From: Alnus glutinosa
Lineage: Eukaryota > Streptophyta > Magnoliopsida > Fagales > Betulaceae
Assembly: GCF_958979055.1 (NCBI RefSeq)
Contig: NC_084890.1
Coordinates: forward strand, 372,001-436,000
DNA length: 64,000 nucleotides
Direction: 5' to 3'
The notes beneath the pieces are model-generated. The model did not search any database and had not been told where the DNA came from. It saw only the letters and a program-made list of their open reading frames with translations. Made by a program: the position numbers and the translations under genes. Positions 35,755 to 46,289 of this stretch are shown here, in pieces (positions within the stretch are counted from its first letter, which is position 1; each line of letters starts with the position of its first letter).

Positions 35755-36904
35755 TTGATAAAAAAAAAAAAAAAAAAAAAAAAAACTTAAAAATAATAAT
35801 AATATAAAAATAACAAAAGAAAAAAGAAAATTTGATTTTTTAGTTTTTTTAATTAATTAATTTTTTGTTTCTAAAAACTGAAAAAAATAACTATTTTTTT
35901 TTCAAATAACTAAATTAAAAATAGAAACGAAAAGAAATGAAAAACCAATGCTATATTTTATTTTAATTTTAATGTTAATTTTTATTTTTTAAATAGAATT
36001 TTTTTTTTTCGTTTTTCTATTTTTTAATTATTTAGATTTTTTTTTTTTTATCTTTAGAAAGTATAAGGATATTTTTGTGTTATGGAAAATTTTTAAAATT
36101 TTTATTTTGAAGTGTAATGTCGTAATTAGCATGTCGAATTCATCATTTTTTAAATTTGGTACATTTGTGGCATTTACAATAATTATAGTACTTCCTGGTA
36201 ATTATTTTATACCAGCATTTGTTATTTGATATTTTTTGGTTCATTGGTGGAACTAACATTAGATGCTAACAATGACGGTATTGCAATACTATTGCATTAA
36301 CTGAATTTTTCCTAACTAAAAATTATTGTCACTACTACCATGTTTTTACATTTCTAAATTCTGTTTCGACAACTTATTTTATCTGGACTGCCCAAATTAA
36401 AGTAGATTGATGCCTTCTTTTTGTCATTTATGATAATGGTCCTAACTGTGTACTGATATTTCAGTTCTCATACGAAAATGTTGTTGACAAATTGAAATAT
36501 TTTAGTTGTTGCAAATTTATTCCAATTCTTTGATGGCGTCATTGCCTAAAGACTATCAAAATTGAAGATTCAAGAGGATCTATAGAAGAAGATACTACTC
36601 TAAAAAAGTATTTTTCCAATAATGCAGAAATATTAAAGAGCTTCCATTATTTGAAAGGATTCACGTTACCTAAAGCTTGATGAGATCGAGAACATTAGAG
36701 AACGTGCATATAAAAGGATTCTAAAAATAGTATCTTTTAAAGAATGCATAATTCTTTGAATTTGTATCGTCTAATAAAATCATTTGACTTGATTCTGCTT
36801 ATGTTTATTTTTATTTTTATTAAATATTGTATAGGATAGAATGTCTTGTAAGATTTATACGGGATATTAATCAACTTGTCATTCATAATAAAAATTTCTT
36901 GTTT

Positions 36905-37400
36905 ACTTTTCAATGTTAGTAACTAGTATTATTATGTTCTTAACTAGTGTTATAGCGTCCGCAACCGCTATTCGCATGTATAATTTTTGTTGCATTAATT
37001 ATTGGATTACTAGAAAAACTTTTTGGTTGTATTTTTTAGCAATTTTTGTAATATTAATTATTGGATTATCATCAAAATCTCAATTCATACAATTCTGTCA
37101 ATGCACGTTTGGGATGTTTGGGTGTGTAAGTTTACTGAAATATTTTTGGAATGTTTGGGGTATGCAACTATATTAATAGATTAGCGCTAAAGTTTTAAAG
37201 CAGTATTTTCAAATTCTAGATATTGTTGTATCTAGATAATTTAATGTGATTAATGTGTTGACATACTATTTAAAAAATTTAATGATGTAGCATAATTTAC
37301 ACCGTTAAATAAATTTTAAAAAATGACCATAAAACGATTACTCTCAAAAATAAATATTGTTCACTTACTAAATTATTAAAAGACTATAAAAATTTAGTCA
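36905..37400 (+). repeat. 3'-flank block of F-box C
   Basis: This is a direct match to the flank after copy A (10620-11050) and an inverted match to 16620-17340. It has the markers CGTTTGGGATGTTTGGGTGT and GTTGTATCTAGATAATTTAA. It is not coding. Confidence 0.6.
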
Positions 37401-37739
37401 TTTCACTCTATTCACTTTTTTTTTTTTTTCTTCCTTTAAAAATATATATTCCCCTATTGGTTGGGACCATTGGGTTGTCCAATTATCTTCATTTAATTAT
37501 AGAATTTAATGAATTGCGTTATTTATTATCTACTTATGCCCAAAATTTCAACCATCAGACCTCGTTTATGTTTATTTGTTTGTTTATTTATTTATTTAAT
37601 TTTTGAAGATTGAGCCGATTTTTTTTTTGACATATTCACGTAAGAGGAGAGAAATGATTCGAATTAGTGACCTCCGCTTTATAAAAAATGATCCCTTACG
37701 TAGAGACCGAGTCGAATTACTGAAGCACGCCCCCACAAA

Positions 37740-37995
37740 ACACGTACGCCATTTGTTTTAATGTGAACCGTTGGATGTTTTTGTTTTAATCCGAGGCGTT
37801 CACGAAGGAAACGATCTTATTAGCTATCTGAGGACGTCATTTATGTTTCTCCGAAGACTAAGCCTAATGACTAACGCGTGCACTTACCAAGGCCACAAAA
37901 CATGCCATTTGTTTTTAATGTGAACCGTTTATTATTTTTGGTTGAATCCAGCAATTGATGAAGGAGTCAAGATTACATGTTGCACTAAGAGTTGA
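37740..37995. repeat. Duplicated intergenic segment, left part (paralogue at 56700-56845)
   Basis: The stretch GACGTCATTTATGTTT through ACTTACCAAGGCC and GTGAACCGT matches 56706-56845. A shorter internal duplication of the GCCATTTGTTTTAATGTGAA stretch is present at about 37750 and 37905. Confidence 0.6.
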
Positions 37996-39060
37996 AAGAC
38001 TAAGAGAAATCGAAGTCTCTTCTCTCCTCTAAAGCCCCTCCCATGTGAGCATGGTTTTCATTGGGAGGGGATGGCCTTACGCCTCCCTCTTCCGGTGGTG
38101 ATTTTCCTCTAACTCCTCGTGAGTCATGGTGTTTTTTGTTCCCCCTGAGTTGGTCCAGTGAGATTAGTTTTCTCCCAACTTTTAAGGTTGTGGAACTTTT
38201 GTTCCCCCGGCTAGATTCGGTGGTGGTTGACTTTTCCTTAGCTTTTTTGGGCTATGGTGGCTTGTTATTTAATTGTTTTTTTTTGTTATTTCTTTCTTTT
38301 TGGCAGGATTATTCATCTCAAGATGTCTTCTATGGAGGAGTGGTCGAGCCAACGTGTCGTCGACGGGATGATTTTTGGCCGATTTTTTTTCACCTTTTTT
38401 TCTTTGATTTTAGAAGCTAGATCTACACTTCTCCGCCGACTTCTGATTGACATGCGCCTCCCAGCAGCGTTCCCCGCTGTCTTCCGCCCTTGCCGCCGCA
38501 AGCTCTGGTTGTGTCGGTCGTCGATGATCCGCGCGTGGTGTTCATGCACCTGGGAGCTCTTTGCTCTTGGTGCGCGTGAGGGCTAGGCTCCGCCTTTTTC
38601 AAGCCGTGCACGGTGGCAACCGGTTCTACGGTATCAAATCTTCGTTTGGGTGGTTCTGGTGACAGCGCGTGTCCTACACACTCTGCCGTCCAGCGTCTTT
38701 AGCCTCCTTCTCCACTATCGGCAGCTTTTTTTGGGTGTTTCTGCTTTTTTGTGTTTGTGTTATTATGTTGTTTTTCTCCGGTCACAGCCTGCTTGTGTTT
38801 GGATCAAATTTTATAGGAATATTTGTTGGCTAATTGCTAGATCAGCCATCTTTCTTTAAAGAGTGAGTGTTATTGTAAGAGAGGCTCAAGTGTCATTCTT
38901 GTAAAATTTGTATTTCTTCTTAAACAACTGTTTTATTAAGCCAGATCTTTCTGGTTTAGAGAGTTGGGAGGTCTTGTCATTTACTTTCAAATTATAAGTC
39001 TTTAAGCTATTTGCAGAATTAATGGTAGCACATGTTTTATATATATACATATACACGCAT
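37996..39060 (+). mobile_element. Retroposon family R, copy 1
   Basis: The sequence shares its order of motifs with R2 (42494-43422, minus) and R3 (57945-59165): a GGAGGGGATGGCCTTACGCC-like start, T-rich text, GAAGCTAGATCTACACTT, a GC-rich middle and a CAGATCTTTCTGG-like 3' part. It interrupts a segment that is continuous at 56830-56860, so it is an insertion. No clear poly-A tail or target duplication remains, so the ends are approximate. The ORFs of 60-119 codons here have no recognisable similarity and are not conserved between copies. Confidence 0.55.
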
Positions 39061-39600
39061 GAGAGAAAAATGGAATCCAACTGTAAGGCACCATGCTCAC
39101 GCTCCTCGAGGTCATGAAACACACCGTTTAGTTTTAATCTGACTCGTTGGATTATTTGCTAGAAACATCTTAACCGTTTGTGTGAGGAGAAGGAGGACAC
39201 AACTGTCATGCACATATGCTTTATTTGTCAGTAAATAGTTATTGAAGTTAACAAAACATCGTGAAAATACGTTCATAATTTTCAAGAAATGAGTAGGTGG
39301 GGCTTTTTTAATGAGTTTTAATTTTAAATCTTACTACGAATTCAAATTAAGTACAATCACATTTATGATCGACCTCAGGATTCAATAAGGATCTAAAATC
39401 TAAATGTTAGATTTTTTTTCTGTATTCTTAAAATAATATTATTAATAAACAAATTAAAAAGCAAAAAACCCAATTAAAATTATTTTTAATATTTTGTATT
39501 AATTGCAACAAAACATTTTATTTAAACAAAAAAATACATACCGTAAAATACAATAACAAACGAACGTGCTCATTAATTAGTGAAATTATTTTATGAAATC
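39061..39600. repeat. Duplicated intergenic segment, right part (paralogue at 56843-57310)
   Basis: Long similarity runs from ATGGAATCCAACTGTAAGGC through GTCATGCACATATGCTTTAT, AAATACGTTCATAATTTTCA and AATAATATTATTAATAAACA. The two copies differ by small indels. No gene is seen. Confidence 0.7.
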
Positions 39601-39871
39601 GAAGTTTTGGTGGTATGCTTAATTTTGTAGATCGAGGTCATAAAGAAAGGTCACATAAAGCTATCTCATGCCTCGAAACACAGTCCCGAACCCCTCCTTC
39701 CACGCGTGTACGTTCTTTTCTTCCTTCTTTTGCTACATATCCTCCTCCAGAGTCCAGTCCACCTTTTGTCTGTATTTTGTTGTTGCAGATCCATTTCGGT
39801 GAAACAATAAAGCACGCGAATCTTTCCAAGTTTACAAGGAGCTCAGCTCATCCTTCTCTTTGCTTTTAAAG

Positions 39872-40039
39872 ACACGCAAGTTTCGGGAGTGCAAAACTTG
39901 CACATCACTTTCCAATGGAGGTAGTGAATTCCATATCTTACAAAACATGCAAGAGATCGAAGGATGGAGACCTGCGGGAGGGAAATTAAGTCTCGATAAT
40001 TTCATCGACTCTCTCACAGATGAGTCTCTTTCAGGGTAA
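39872..40039 (+). other. Unidentified coding-like open stretch upstream of the CXXC gene
   Basis: A 55-codon open frame without an ATG at its start reads RKFRECKTCTSL at the left and GWRPAGGKLSLDNFID then SLTDESLSG at the right. It ends at a possible donor (CAGG|GTAATG at 40035-40036) or a TAA at 40037-40039. The composition is protein-like and includes a CKTC pair, but I do not recognise a family. It could be a lone exon of a decayed gene, or chance. Confidence 0.25.
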
Positions 40040-40097
40040 TGCTCTACTGATTTGCTAATCGCATGCATGCATGCATTCATCAAGGTTATGAAACTTG

Positions 40098-40205
40098 CCT
40101 ATAAATACTGTGCATATATGCTTCCTCCTCCCATCACATATACAACTGACTCCCTTCCTCACTCCTTTATACGACCAATTTATAACTCCCTTTCCATTTA
40201 GGAAA
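40098..40205 (+). promoter_or_regulatory. CXXC gene TATA box and leader
   Basis: CCTATAAATAC at 40098-40108 lies about 100 bases before the ATG. The sequence between (GACTCCCTTCCTCACTCCTT and CCATTTAGGAAA) is conserved at the pseudogene copy (about 18121-18218), which supports it as a real promoter and leader. Confidence 0.55.
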
Positions 40206-40894
40206 ATGAAAAACTTCATTTTAAATATCAATGCCGATATGCAATTTGTGAAAAAAATTGAGTTGGCTGAAAACAAAGATCAACACTTCCAATTCAGGGT
40301 TTGGTTCTCTTTCAATTTATTTCTTCTACGTTATTTATCTATTTTTTGATATATTGATGTTTTGCATGTGATCATGTGTTGTTTAGGTCAAATGCGACTT
40401 ATGCCAAAATGTGTTCACGGTCGGTTGCTCTTTTGGCAAAATGAATAAGAAGGTCTGTTTCTATAATTTATGTTTCTTCTTTCTTCTTTATTTATTTTTT
40501 TTACTTATATTTATTTAGCTTGTATTTTTTGAATTTTAGTGCCAAACATGCCATAACGACCAGAAGTGGAAAATTCAGTGTTCAAAGTCGCAGCAAGGTG
40601 GAGTACTTAGTGAAAATTCTGGGAATGGGGACATGATTGAAATCAGATGTTTTGGTGCCGAACCAATAGGCTTTGTGTTTGGCAACGGCTGGAAAATAAC
40701 TGCGGTACTTATTTTATTTTTCTTTCTTGTAACTCAAATTTTAAGTATATAATTTAATTTTTTTTTGGCATGTTTTTCCTCAGGGTAATGATGTAGTTTT
40801 TGAAAATGTTGATCTCTCCCAACCATGGATTTACAACTTCAATGGCCATGCTGCCGTTGTCCAGAATCTAACTTCGAGCGTTCGTGAGAAATAG
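40206..40894 (+). CDS. CXXC zinc-binding protein, DUF866/C1orf123-like, shortened
   Basis: Four short exons at 40206-40298, 40387-40452, 40540-40704 and 40784-40894 have GT-AG borders in phase 0 and give 144 residues. Exon 2 has CDLC and exon 3 CQTC, two CXXC pairs spaced as expected for one zinc site. Exon 3 also has EIRCFGAEPIGFVFGNGW, matching the family signature FDCRGLEPVDFSPRAGW. Exon 4 has the VDLS motif. The family (C1orf123 homologue, CZIB) is conserved in eukaryotes at about 160 residues, and its role is poorly known. This protein is shorter, has a divergent first 30 residues and an altered C-terminus, so it may be a lineage-specific paralogue rather than the housekeeping copy. A paralogous pseudogene is at 18.1-18.8 kb. 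A small LINE scrap begins five bases after the stop. Confidence 0.75.
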
Positions 40895-40899
40895 ATGCT

Positions 40900-40968
40900 T
40901 TTTTTTTGAAAGAGAGTTATAGGCTTTTCATTAAAGACTCATAAGAAACCACCAAGATTGGTGTACAT
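40900..40968 (-). mobile_element. 69-bp L1-type 3'-end insertion at the CXXC gene stop codon
   Basis: A T run (poly-A tail on the minus strand) and about 60 bases of 3'-end sequence are flanked by AATAGATGCT on both sides (40890-40899 and 40969-40978). This is a 10-bp target duplication of a strongly 5'-truncated retroposition. The duplicated target contains the stop codon TAG of the gene. Confidence 0.75.
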
Positions 40969-40979
40969 AATAGATGCTG

Positions 40980-42476
40980 ATACGGTCTTAGTTGAATCTA
41001 TTTCTAATGGAACTTTGGTTGATGTTTTAATTATTTTGTTTTCAATGATCGACAGTCTCTATGAATTTGGATAATGTACGCATTATATTATTATGATATT
41101 TGAAGTTTTTTTTGGTTATATTTTTATTTTGTTTTAAATGGAGGTTCTGCTTGTATGAAGTATTTTTATGATATTTGAAGTGGCCAAGTGGGTTTCCAAT
41201 TTCAAGTAGATATTAGTGTTTCTTTGTTATATCTGACGGACACTGGCGGCCGGCTACTGAAACATTTGGAACAAAAATGTTTGAATCCGGGAATCTAAAA
41301 GAAAAGCCAAACTGAGGGACGAAGATGCAGCTGATCGAGATGAAGAGAATGCGATATGATTCAAGATGTACGGTTCGTACCCTTTTTTTCTCTGCTTTAA
41401 TTAACAAGATGTGTTTTTTTTTTTTTTTTTCGTTTTTATGATTTTATCTCATTCGATCCGTTTCTTTGATTTCATTTGTTGGCAAGGTTCTTCGATTCAG
41501 ACAAGCAATTCTTACGTCCTTTCTTCTCCCAAGCTTAGACATGAAGAATCATCAAGAAAGAGGAGAAGAAATATCAATCACGTTCGAGTTATCCTTCAAG
41601 CTTTACTACTAGCTAGTTTCTGATCGTAGAAATGTTTTTAGCTGATGAATTTGTAATCTCTTTGACAGTGATGATGAGGTCTTAGAAGTAAAGCTTGATT
41701 ATCTATGTGCATGTATATTAATACATTATTAGTCAATAAGGAAGTGTGTACGTACGGACAGAAAAAAAAAAAAGAGAATTGATTTGTAACTCAAGTTTAG
41801 AAGGAAAAGAAACTGAGTCTAAGGATACTGCATCTGTCCAAACATGCTAACTTAGCTTGAACTCTAAACCAACGTTTTAGTTAATAAGATCTAAAATTTT
41901 AACCCAACCGATTTTCTCTAGAATATTTAAAACCAATATATATATTTGTCCAAGATTTGATTTCTTGTTCTTTCTTACAATTTCTTTTAGAAATATTTCT
42001 TTACCTTTTTTTTTTTTTACAAAAAAACTTTAATTATGAATTACAATGGCAACGAATTGCTTATTAAAGTTTATATATTTAGAAAAATAATTCCAAACTG
42101 GATATTGTGATCTAGGCAAGGTTCGTATAGGAATATATTCTTAACATACTATTGGACAAATTTTTGAAGGTTCAAGTGGGTTAGATTAAGGTTTTTTTTT
42201 CATTGTTAAGTAATTAATGGAGTAAAAAGAAGAGTAAATGAGAATGACGTGAAAAGAAAAATAAAAAATGATAAGAAAAGAAAAGTGACGATGATGTGGC
42301 GTCCGTTAAATGATATGTTCAAATGTATAAAGAAGAGACTAGGACTAAATTCTTCAATACCTCTACTCGATCTCTCCTTTGGGCTTATTAATAACAGCCC
42401 ATAACACATACCATCTACTATTCTACAATAGTATAGCACTAAAACGCAACATACAACATATAAAACGCACTTCATC
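40980..42476. other. 3' region of the CXXC locus and intergenic DNA
   Basis: The part at about 41480-41740 matches the block after the pseudogene copy (18830-19000), with GAAGAATCATCAAGAAAGAG and GAGTTATCCTTCAAGCTT. It may be 3' UTR or a lost exon. The rest shows no supported gene, and T runs occur at 41416 and 42008. Confidence 0.4.
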
Positions 42477-42493
42477 TAAAACGTAGAGCTACT

Positions 42494-43422
42494 TTTTTTT
42501 TTTTTTTTTTTAACAAAATAAAACGGAGTTACCATGCATTAATTTGAAGAGGCTCGAGGGCAAATATAGTGAATAGAGGTGCATCAACACCCTACACACT
42601 AAGTCAAAAAAATCTAGCTTAAGTACTGGTTACAAATAAACAAATATTACAGGAACAAACGTTTTAACCACTCTTTAACAATAAAACACTCTTAACAAAT
42701 AAAAGATGGCTGATCTAGCTAACAAGTCAAAAAAGTCTAATAATATCCGCAAATATAACAGACAGACTTTCAAAAACTACTCTAAAAAACAGAGAAAAAA
42801 ACAAATAAAGAAAGCATCCAACACAAAGCCGACGTCGAGAGAAAACTGTCATCGCCGAAAATGGCGCATGTAGAACACGAGTCATCCCTAGGAAAACCCC
42901 TGCAGCAAGGAGGCCACCAGAAACCCCCGAACACCACCAGTCACAACTTGAAAAACGAAGCGTGGCCCTCACGTGCGGCCCAAGGAGAGAAGCTCCCGAG
43001 CGCATGCTAGCCACGCGTCGAGCACTAAAGTTCGACGCGGTCGTGGCTTGAGGTGGTAGGACCGAAGGAAGACGGGGAACGCTACTGAGTGGCGCATGTC
43101 TTGCAGAACCGGTATAAATACATAGATCTAGCTTCAAAAGTATATGTTGAAGAAGATAGTTCAACCAAGCTTTCACTGGCAACACGGACGGAGATGTTGC
43201 TTTCCTATGGAACGTCTCGTGTTAGTCTTCCTGCCTGAAAAAATAGACAAGAAAAAATACAAAGTTCCATAACCCTAGAAGGACTAGGAGAACAAAAGCT
43301 CCATAGCCCTAGAAGGATTAGGAGAACAAAAACTCCACTGAATCTAAACTAGGAAGAAGACCAAAAACCTTCATAGCCCAAAAAAGACTAGAAGGGAAGC
43401 ACCACCATGCCTCTCTCCTCCT
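42494..43422 (-). mobile_element. Retroposon family R, copy 2, with poly-A tail and target duplication
   Basis: This is a 929-bp insertion on the minus strand. It ends in a poly-A tail (T run at 42494-42512 on the plus strand) and is flanked by TAAAACGTAGAGCTACT (42477-42493) and TAAAACGCAGGGCTACT (43423-43439), a 17-base target duplication with two changes. That combination is typical of LINE-driven retroposition. The interior contains GCTAGATCTATG and a GC-rich stretch (42890-43090) but no reverse transcriptase. The 152-codon minus-strand ORF has no recognisable similarity. It is probably a non-autonomous LINE derivative or a large SINE-like family. Confidence 0.75.
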
Positions 43423-43512
43423 TAAAACGCAGGGCTACTTAATTCTATAACATATAAAATGCACTCCAGCAAATTACTTTCAGCGCATTAAGTTCGCACC
43501 CGATCCCATGAT

Positions 43513-43903
43513 TAGGGATGTAAACAAATCAGTCCGTTTGACAACCCGCTCGATACCCGCTCGGTTTAGCCCGATCCAAACTCGAGCTCGATACTGTAGG
43601 AACTCGATCGTTACTGTAGAAACCCGCTCGATTAATAAGTGATACATACCCGACTCGCTCGAGAAAACTCGATAAGGGCTCGCGAGCTCAGCTCGTTTAA
43701 AGCTCGACCGGATCGCTCGCCCGGCTCGTTAGTCCGACTCGTTAGCTCGTTCATATCTTTTATATATTTTAGTAAAAATAGTAAATATAGTATAATATAT
43801 ATAGTATTACATATTAATTATAATACTTTGATTACAATATTTAGTATGTTAAATTAACATATTAAGTTATTAATAATTAGTATATAACAATATTAAATAG
43901 TTA

Positions 43904-43939
<36 letters not shown>

Positions 43940-44475
43940 ACATATATCACATCACACATGGTTAACAATAGTTATATATTATATTTATATTATAGTTACT
44001 TAGTTTTATAGAATATATTAGACTTACTATTTGTTCACATTATACATATACAATAGTTTATACTCTCTAGTTATATATAATAACATATTGTTAATTTGTT
44101 ACTTATAAACTATAGTTATGTACTATATTTTATAATATGCTTTATATAGTTACATATTATATATTTATGTTATTAATAAATACATAGAGGTTGTTTATAA
44201 ATTTGGGCTTGAATTTTGCTTTGATCACTCATGGAAAAATTTAAGAGTCTACCTCGAACTTTAGTTGAGCCGAGCTTGTCAAGTAACCCGACTCGGCTCG
44301 AATGTCATTTTCAACGAACTCGAGCTCGAGCTCATCCGAATTTTAAATGAGCCGAGCTTGAACATGCAATTTATAGCTCAGCTCGAATTCGAGCTCGACT
44401 ATTTAGGCTCGACTCATAAACGAGCCAGTCTTGAAATCTTCAAACTCGACTCGACTCGGCTCAATTACATCCCTA
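43513..44475. mobile_element. Non-autonomous hAT-like element X, copy 2 (uninterrupted, 963 bp)
   Basis: The ends TAGGGATGTAAACAAATC and, inverted, TAGGGATGTAATTGAGCC are terminal repeats. CATGAT occurs directly outside both ends, consistent with a worn 8-bp duplication. The subterminal parts are packed with CTCGA/GCTCG motifs (43550-43750 and 44265-44465), and the interior is AT-rich. It has no transposase. Copy 1 (23609-31156) aligns throughout, apart from its nested insert. Confidence 0.8.
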
Positions 44476-44483
44476 CATGATAG

Positions 44484-45045
44484 GTCTCATGCTATGCGCT
44501 TCTGGTCTTGGGCCTATTCAGGAGCCATGGGCTTGTGGCTCACGGTAATTTTATGGGCCCGTTTAGGTCTTAAGGGCCCAAAACCTTAAACTACTGGCAC
44601 TTTTCATTGAGAGACGGTAACAACGATGGGCTTGTAACCCCTGACTTGGGCCAAGCCGACTCAAAAGGACATGATGGATTTACTCCCAACATATTTTAAT
44701 TCAAAATTTTACATGTTGAGCCTCATATATTAAATCAAAGTTTAAGCTCTAAAATGGATGGAAGATGGATGTTAGGTTGGGGGCTTTGTTGAAAGTGTTT
44801 ATCTTTGTGGCTCCTAATTCTAATTAAAACTGGCTATTGTGAGAGCTGAACCTTGAAAGCATGTCATGTCATTTACAATCTTCTACCTACAATATTCCTA
44901 CATAATTAAACCCAAAAAGCATATCTTCTGGAAAACCCTATTGTCTTAATGAAAATTATAGGCATCCCCCAAAAAAATTAAAATTATTCATGCCATCATA
45001 TATCACTACTAAATTTTTGCCCAAAGCAGATTAGACTATTTAAAT
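44484..45045. other. Intergenic DNA, possible repeat remnant
   Basis: The part at 44500-44690 contains GGGCCC and TTGGGCC-type text that often comes from old plant retroelement ends, but no boundaries can be fixed. Nothing coding is seen. Confidence 0.3.
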
Positions 45046-45048
45046 ATG

Positions 45049-45147
45049 AGTTGAAAAGTATACAGGCCTCAGGTCTTCCTAAACTCATGGCCATTGAGTT
45101 GCTACAAAATTCCAAACTTGAGAGTGTTGAGATCAAAGCATCAAATT
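45049..45147 (+). pseudogene. Orphan F-box/LRR gene fragment
   Basis: About 99 bases (GAGTTGAAAAGTATACAGG to GATCAAAGCATCAAATT) match the LRR part of exon 1 of copies B and D (compare 60847-60945), with only a few differences. It starts and stops abruptly inside the exon, so it is a transferred or deletion-left fragment. Confidence 0.85.
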
Positions 45148-45321
45148 AACGAATGGTACTTGTAGCCATCGTGTGGCTGTCGGACGAACCGTTAAAAAAT
45201 ATTATCATCATTTTTTTAGAGTCATAATACAAAGAATGGTTGTACTAATTCATCGTTAACACCTTTCTCAATAAATGCTTGTATATATATATATATTGTG
45301 TTTCGTGATGGTCGATGCAAT

Positions 45322-45664
45322 GGGATCTAAATGTGCCAATCTTTGAGAGAGAGAGAGAGTGAGTTAAATGGTTTTAATTGCTATTCAAATCCATTATTAA
45401 AATGACCTAATTCACTATTCGCATATGCGAATTTCTCTCAAAGGTTGAATGGCAATTAAAACCATTTAACTCTTTTTCTCTCTCTTTAATTAGCATATTC
45501 AAATTCCATTGTATGTGGTGGTCCAGGCATCTTAATGAGTGGTTTGGGATGGCTAACCACTTTCAAGCCAAAGTGGATGGTGTTTAAAGTATGTTTGAGG
45601 GTGGCCGAATCACAATCTTGGCCAATGAGTGGTTCAATCATTCCACCAAAAGCACCTGAGGCCT
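45322..45664. mobile_element. Foldback MITE, family P, copy 2 (left-truncated)
   Basis: It shares with copy 1 (3188-3638) the GA microsatellite, the TTAAATGGTTTTAATTGC stretch (here in both orientations around a CGCATATGCG palindrome) and the right end GATCATTCCACCAAAAGCACC-like sequence, here CAATCATTCCACCAAAAGC. Most of the left arm is missing. Confidence 0.65.
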
Positions 45665-45696
45665 TTTTTCTTTTCTTTTTTTCCTTTTTTTTTTTT

Positions 45697-46235
45697 GAGA
45701 AATGCTAATAATACTAAATCTTTTATTAAGATGATGCGAAGCTTATTCATTAAAGATAATTAAAACAATTAATATAAGAGAAATGTTAATGGTACTAAAT
45801 CTTTTACTAAGAGATGATTAGTAAAATGATATGGAGCTTATTCATGAGAAATGTTATGGATACTAAATCTTTTACTAAGAGATGGTTATTAAGATGATGT
45901 GGAACTCATTCCTTAGAGATGATCAAAACAATTAATATAAAGAAATGCNNNNNNNNNNNNNNNNNNNNNNNNNNNNNNNNNNNNNNNNNNNNNNNNNNNN
46001 NNNNNNNNNNNNNNNNNNNNNNNNNNNNNNNNNNNNNNNNNNNNNNNNNNNNNNNNNNNNNNNNNNNNNNNNNNNNNNNNNNNNNNNNNNNNNNNNNNNN
46101 NNNNNNNNNNNNNNNNNNNNNNNNNNNNNNNNNNNNNNNNNNNNNNNNGAAATGCTATAGATATTAATGAATAAGCTTTGCATCATCTGAATAACCATCT
46201 TTTAGTAAAAGATTTAGTATCTTTAGTATTTTTCA
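45697..46235. mobile_element. Cluster of nested hairpin MITEs around an assembly gap
   Basis: At least three GAGAAATG-TTA starts (45697, 45777, 45865) are followed by the same TACTAAATCTTTTACTAAGA text. After the gap comes one inverted right arm (46149-46235). It is the family of the 182-bp MITE at 32001-32182. The left copies look like partial or nested insertions. Confidence 0.65.
45949..46148. other. Assembly gap (200 N)
   Basis: A round block of unknown bases. The sequence on the left ends AAAGAAATGC and on the right begins GAAATGCTATAG, so the two sides share GAAATGC. In the intact MITE this point is the centre of the hairpin. Confidence 0.99.
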
Positions 46236-46253
46236 AATTGTAAAAGTCTAAAC

Positions 46254-46286
46254 CCCCCCCCCCCCCCAAAAAAAAAAAAAAAAAAA
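46254..46286. repeat. C run followed by A run
   Basis: About 15 C then about 20 A. The length may be affected by sequencing error. Confidence 0.85.
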
Positions 46287-46289
46287 GTC

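Noticed and set aside
42727-43185. 152-codon minus-strand ORF as a gene
   Set aside because: It falls within retroposon R2 in a GC-rich stretch that is open by composition, and the frame is not kept in the other copies.
45919-46198. ORFs across the N block
   Set aside because: They consist of unknown bases.
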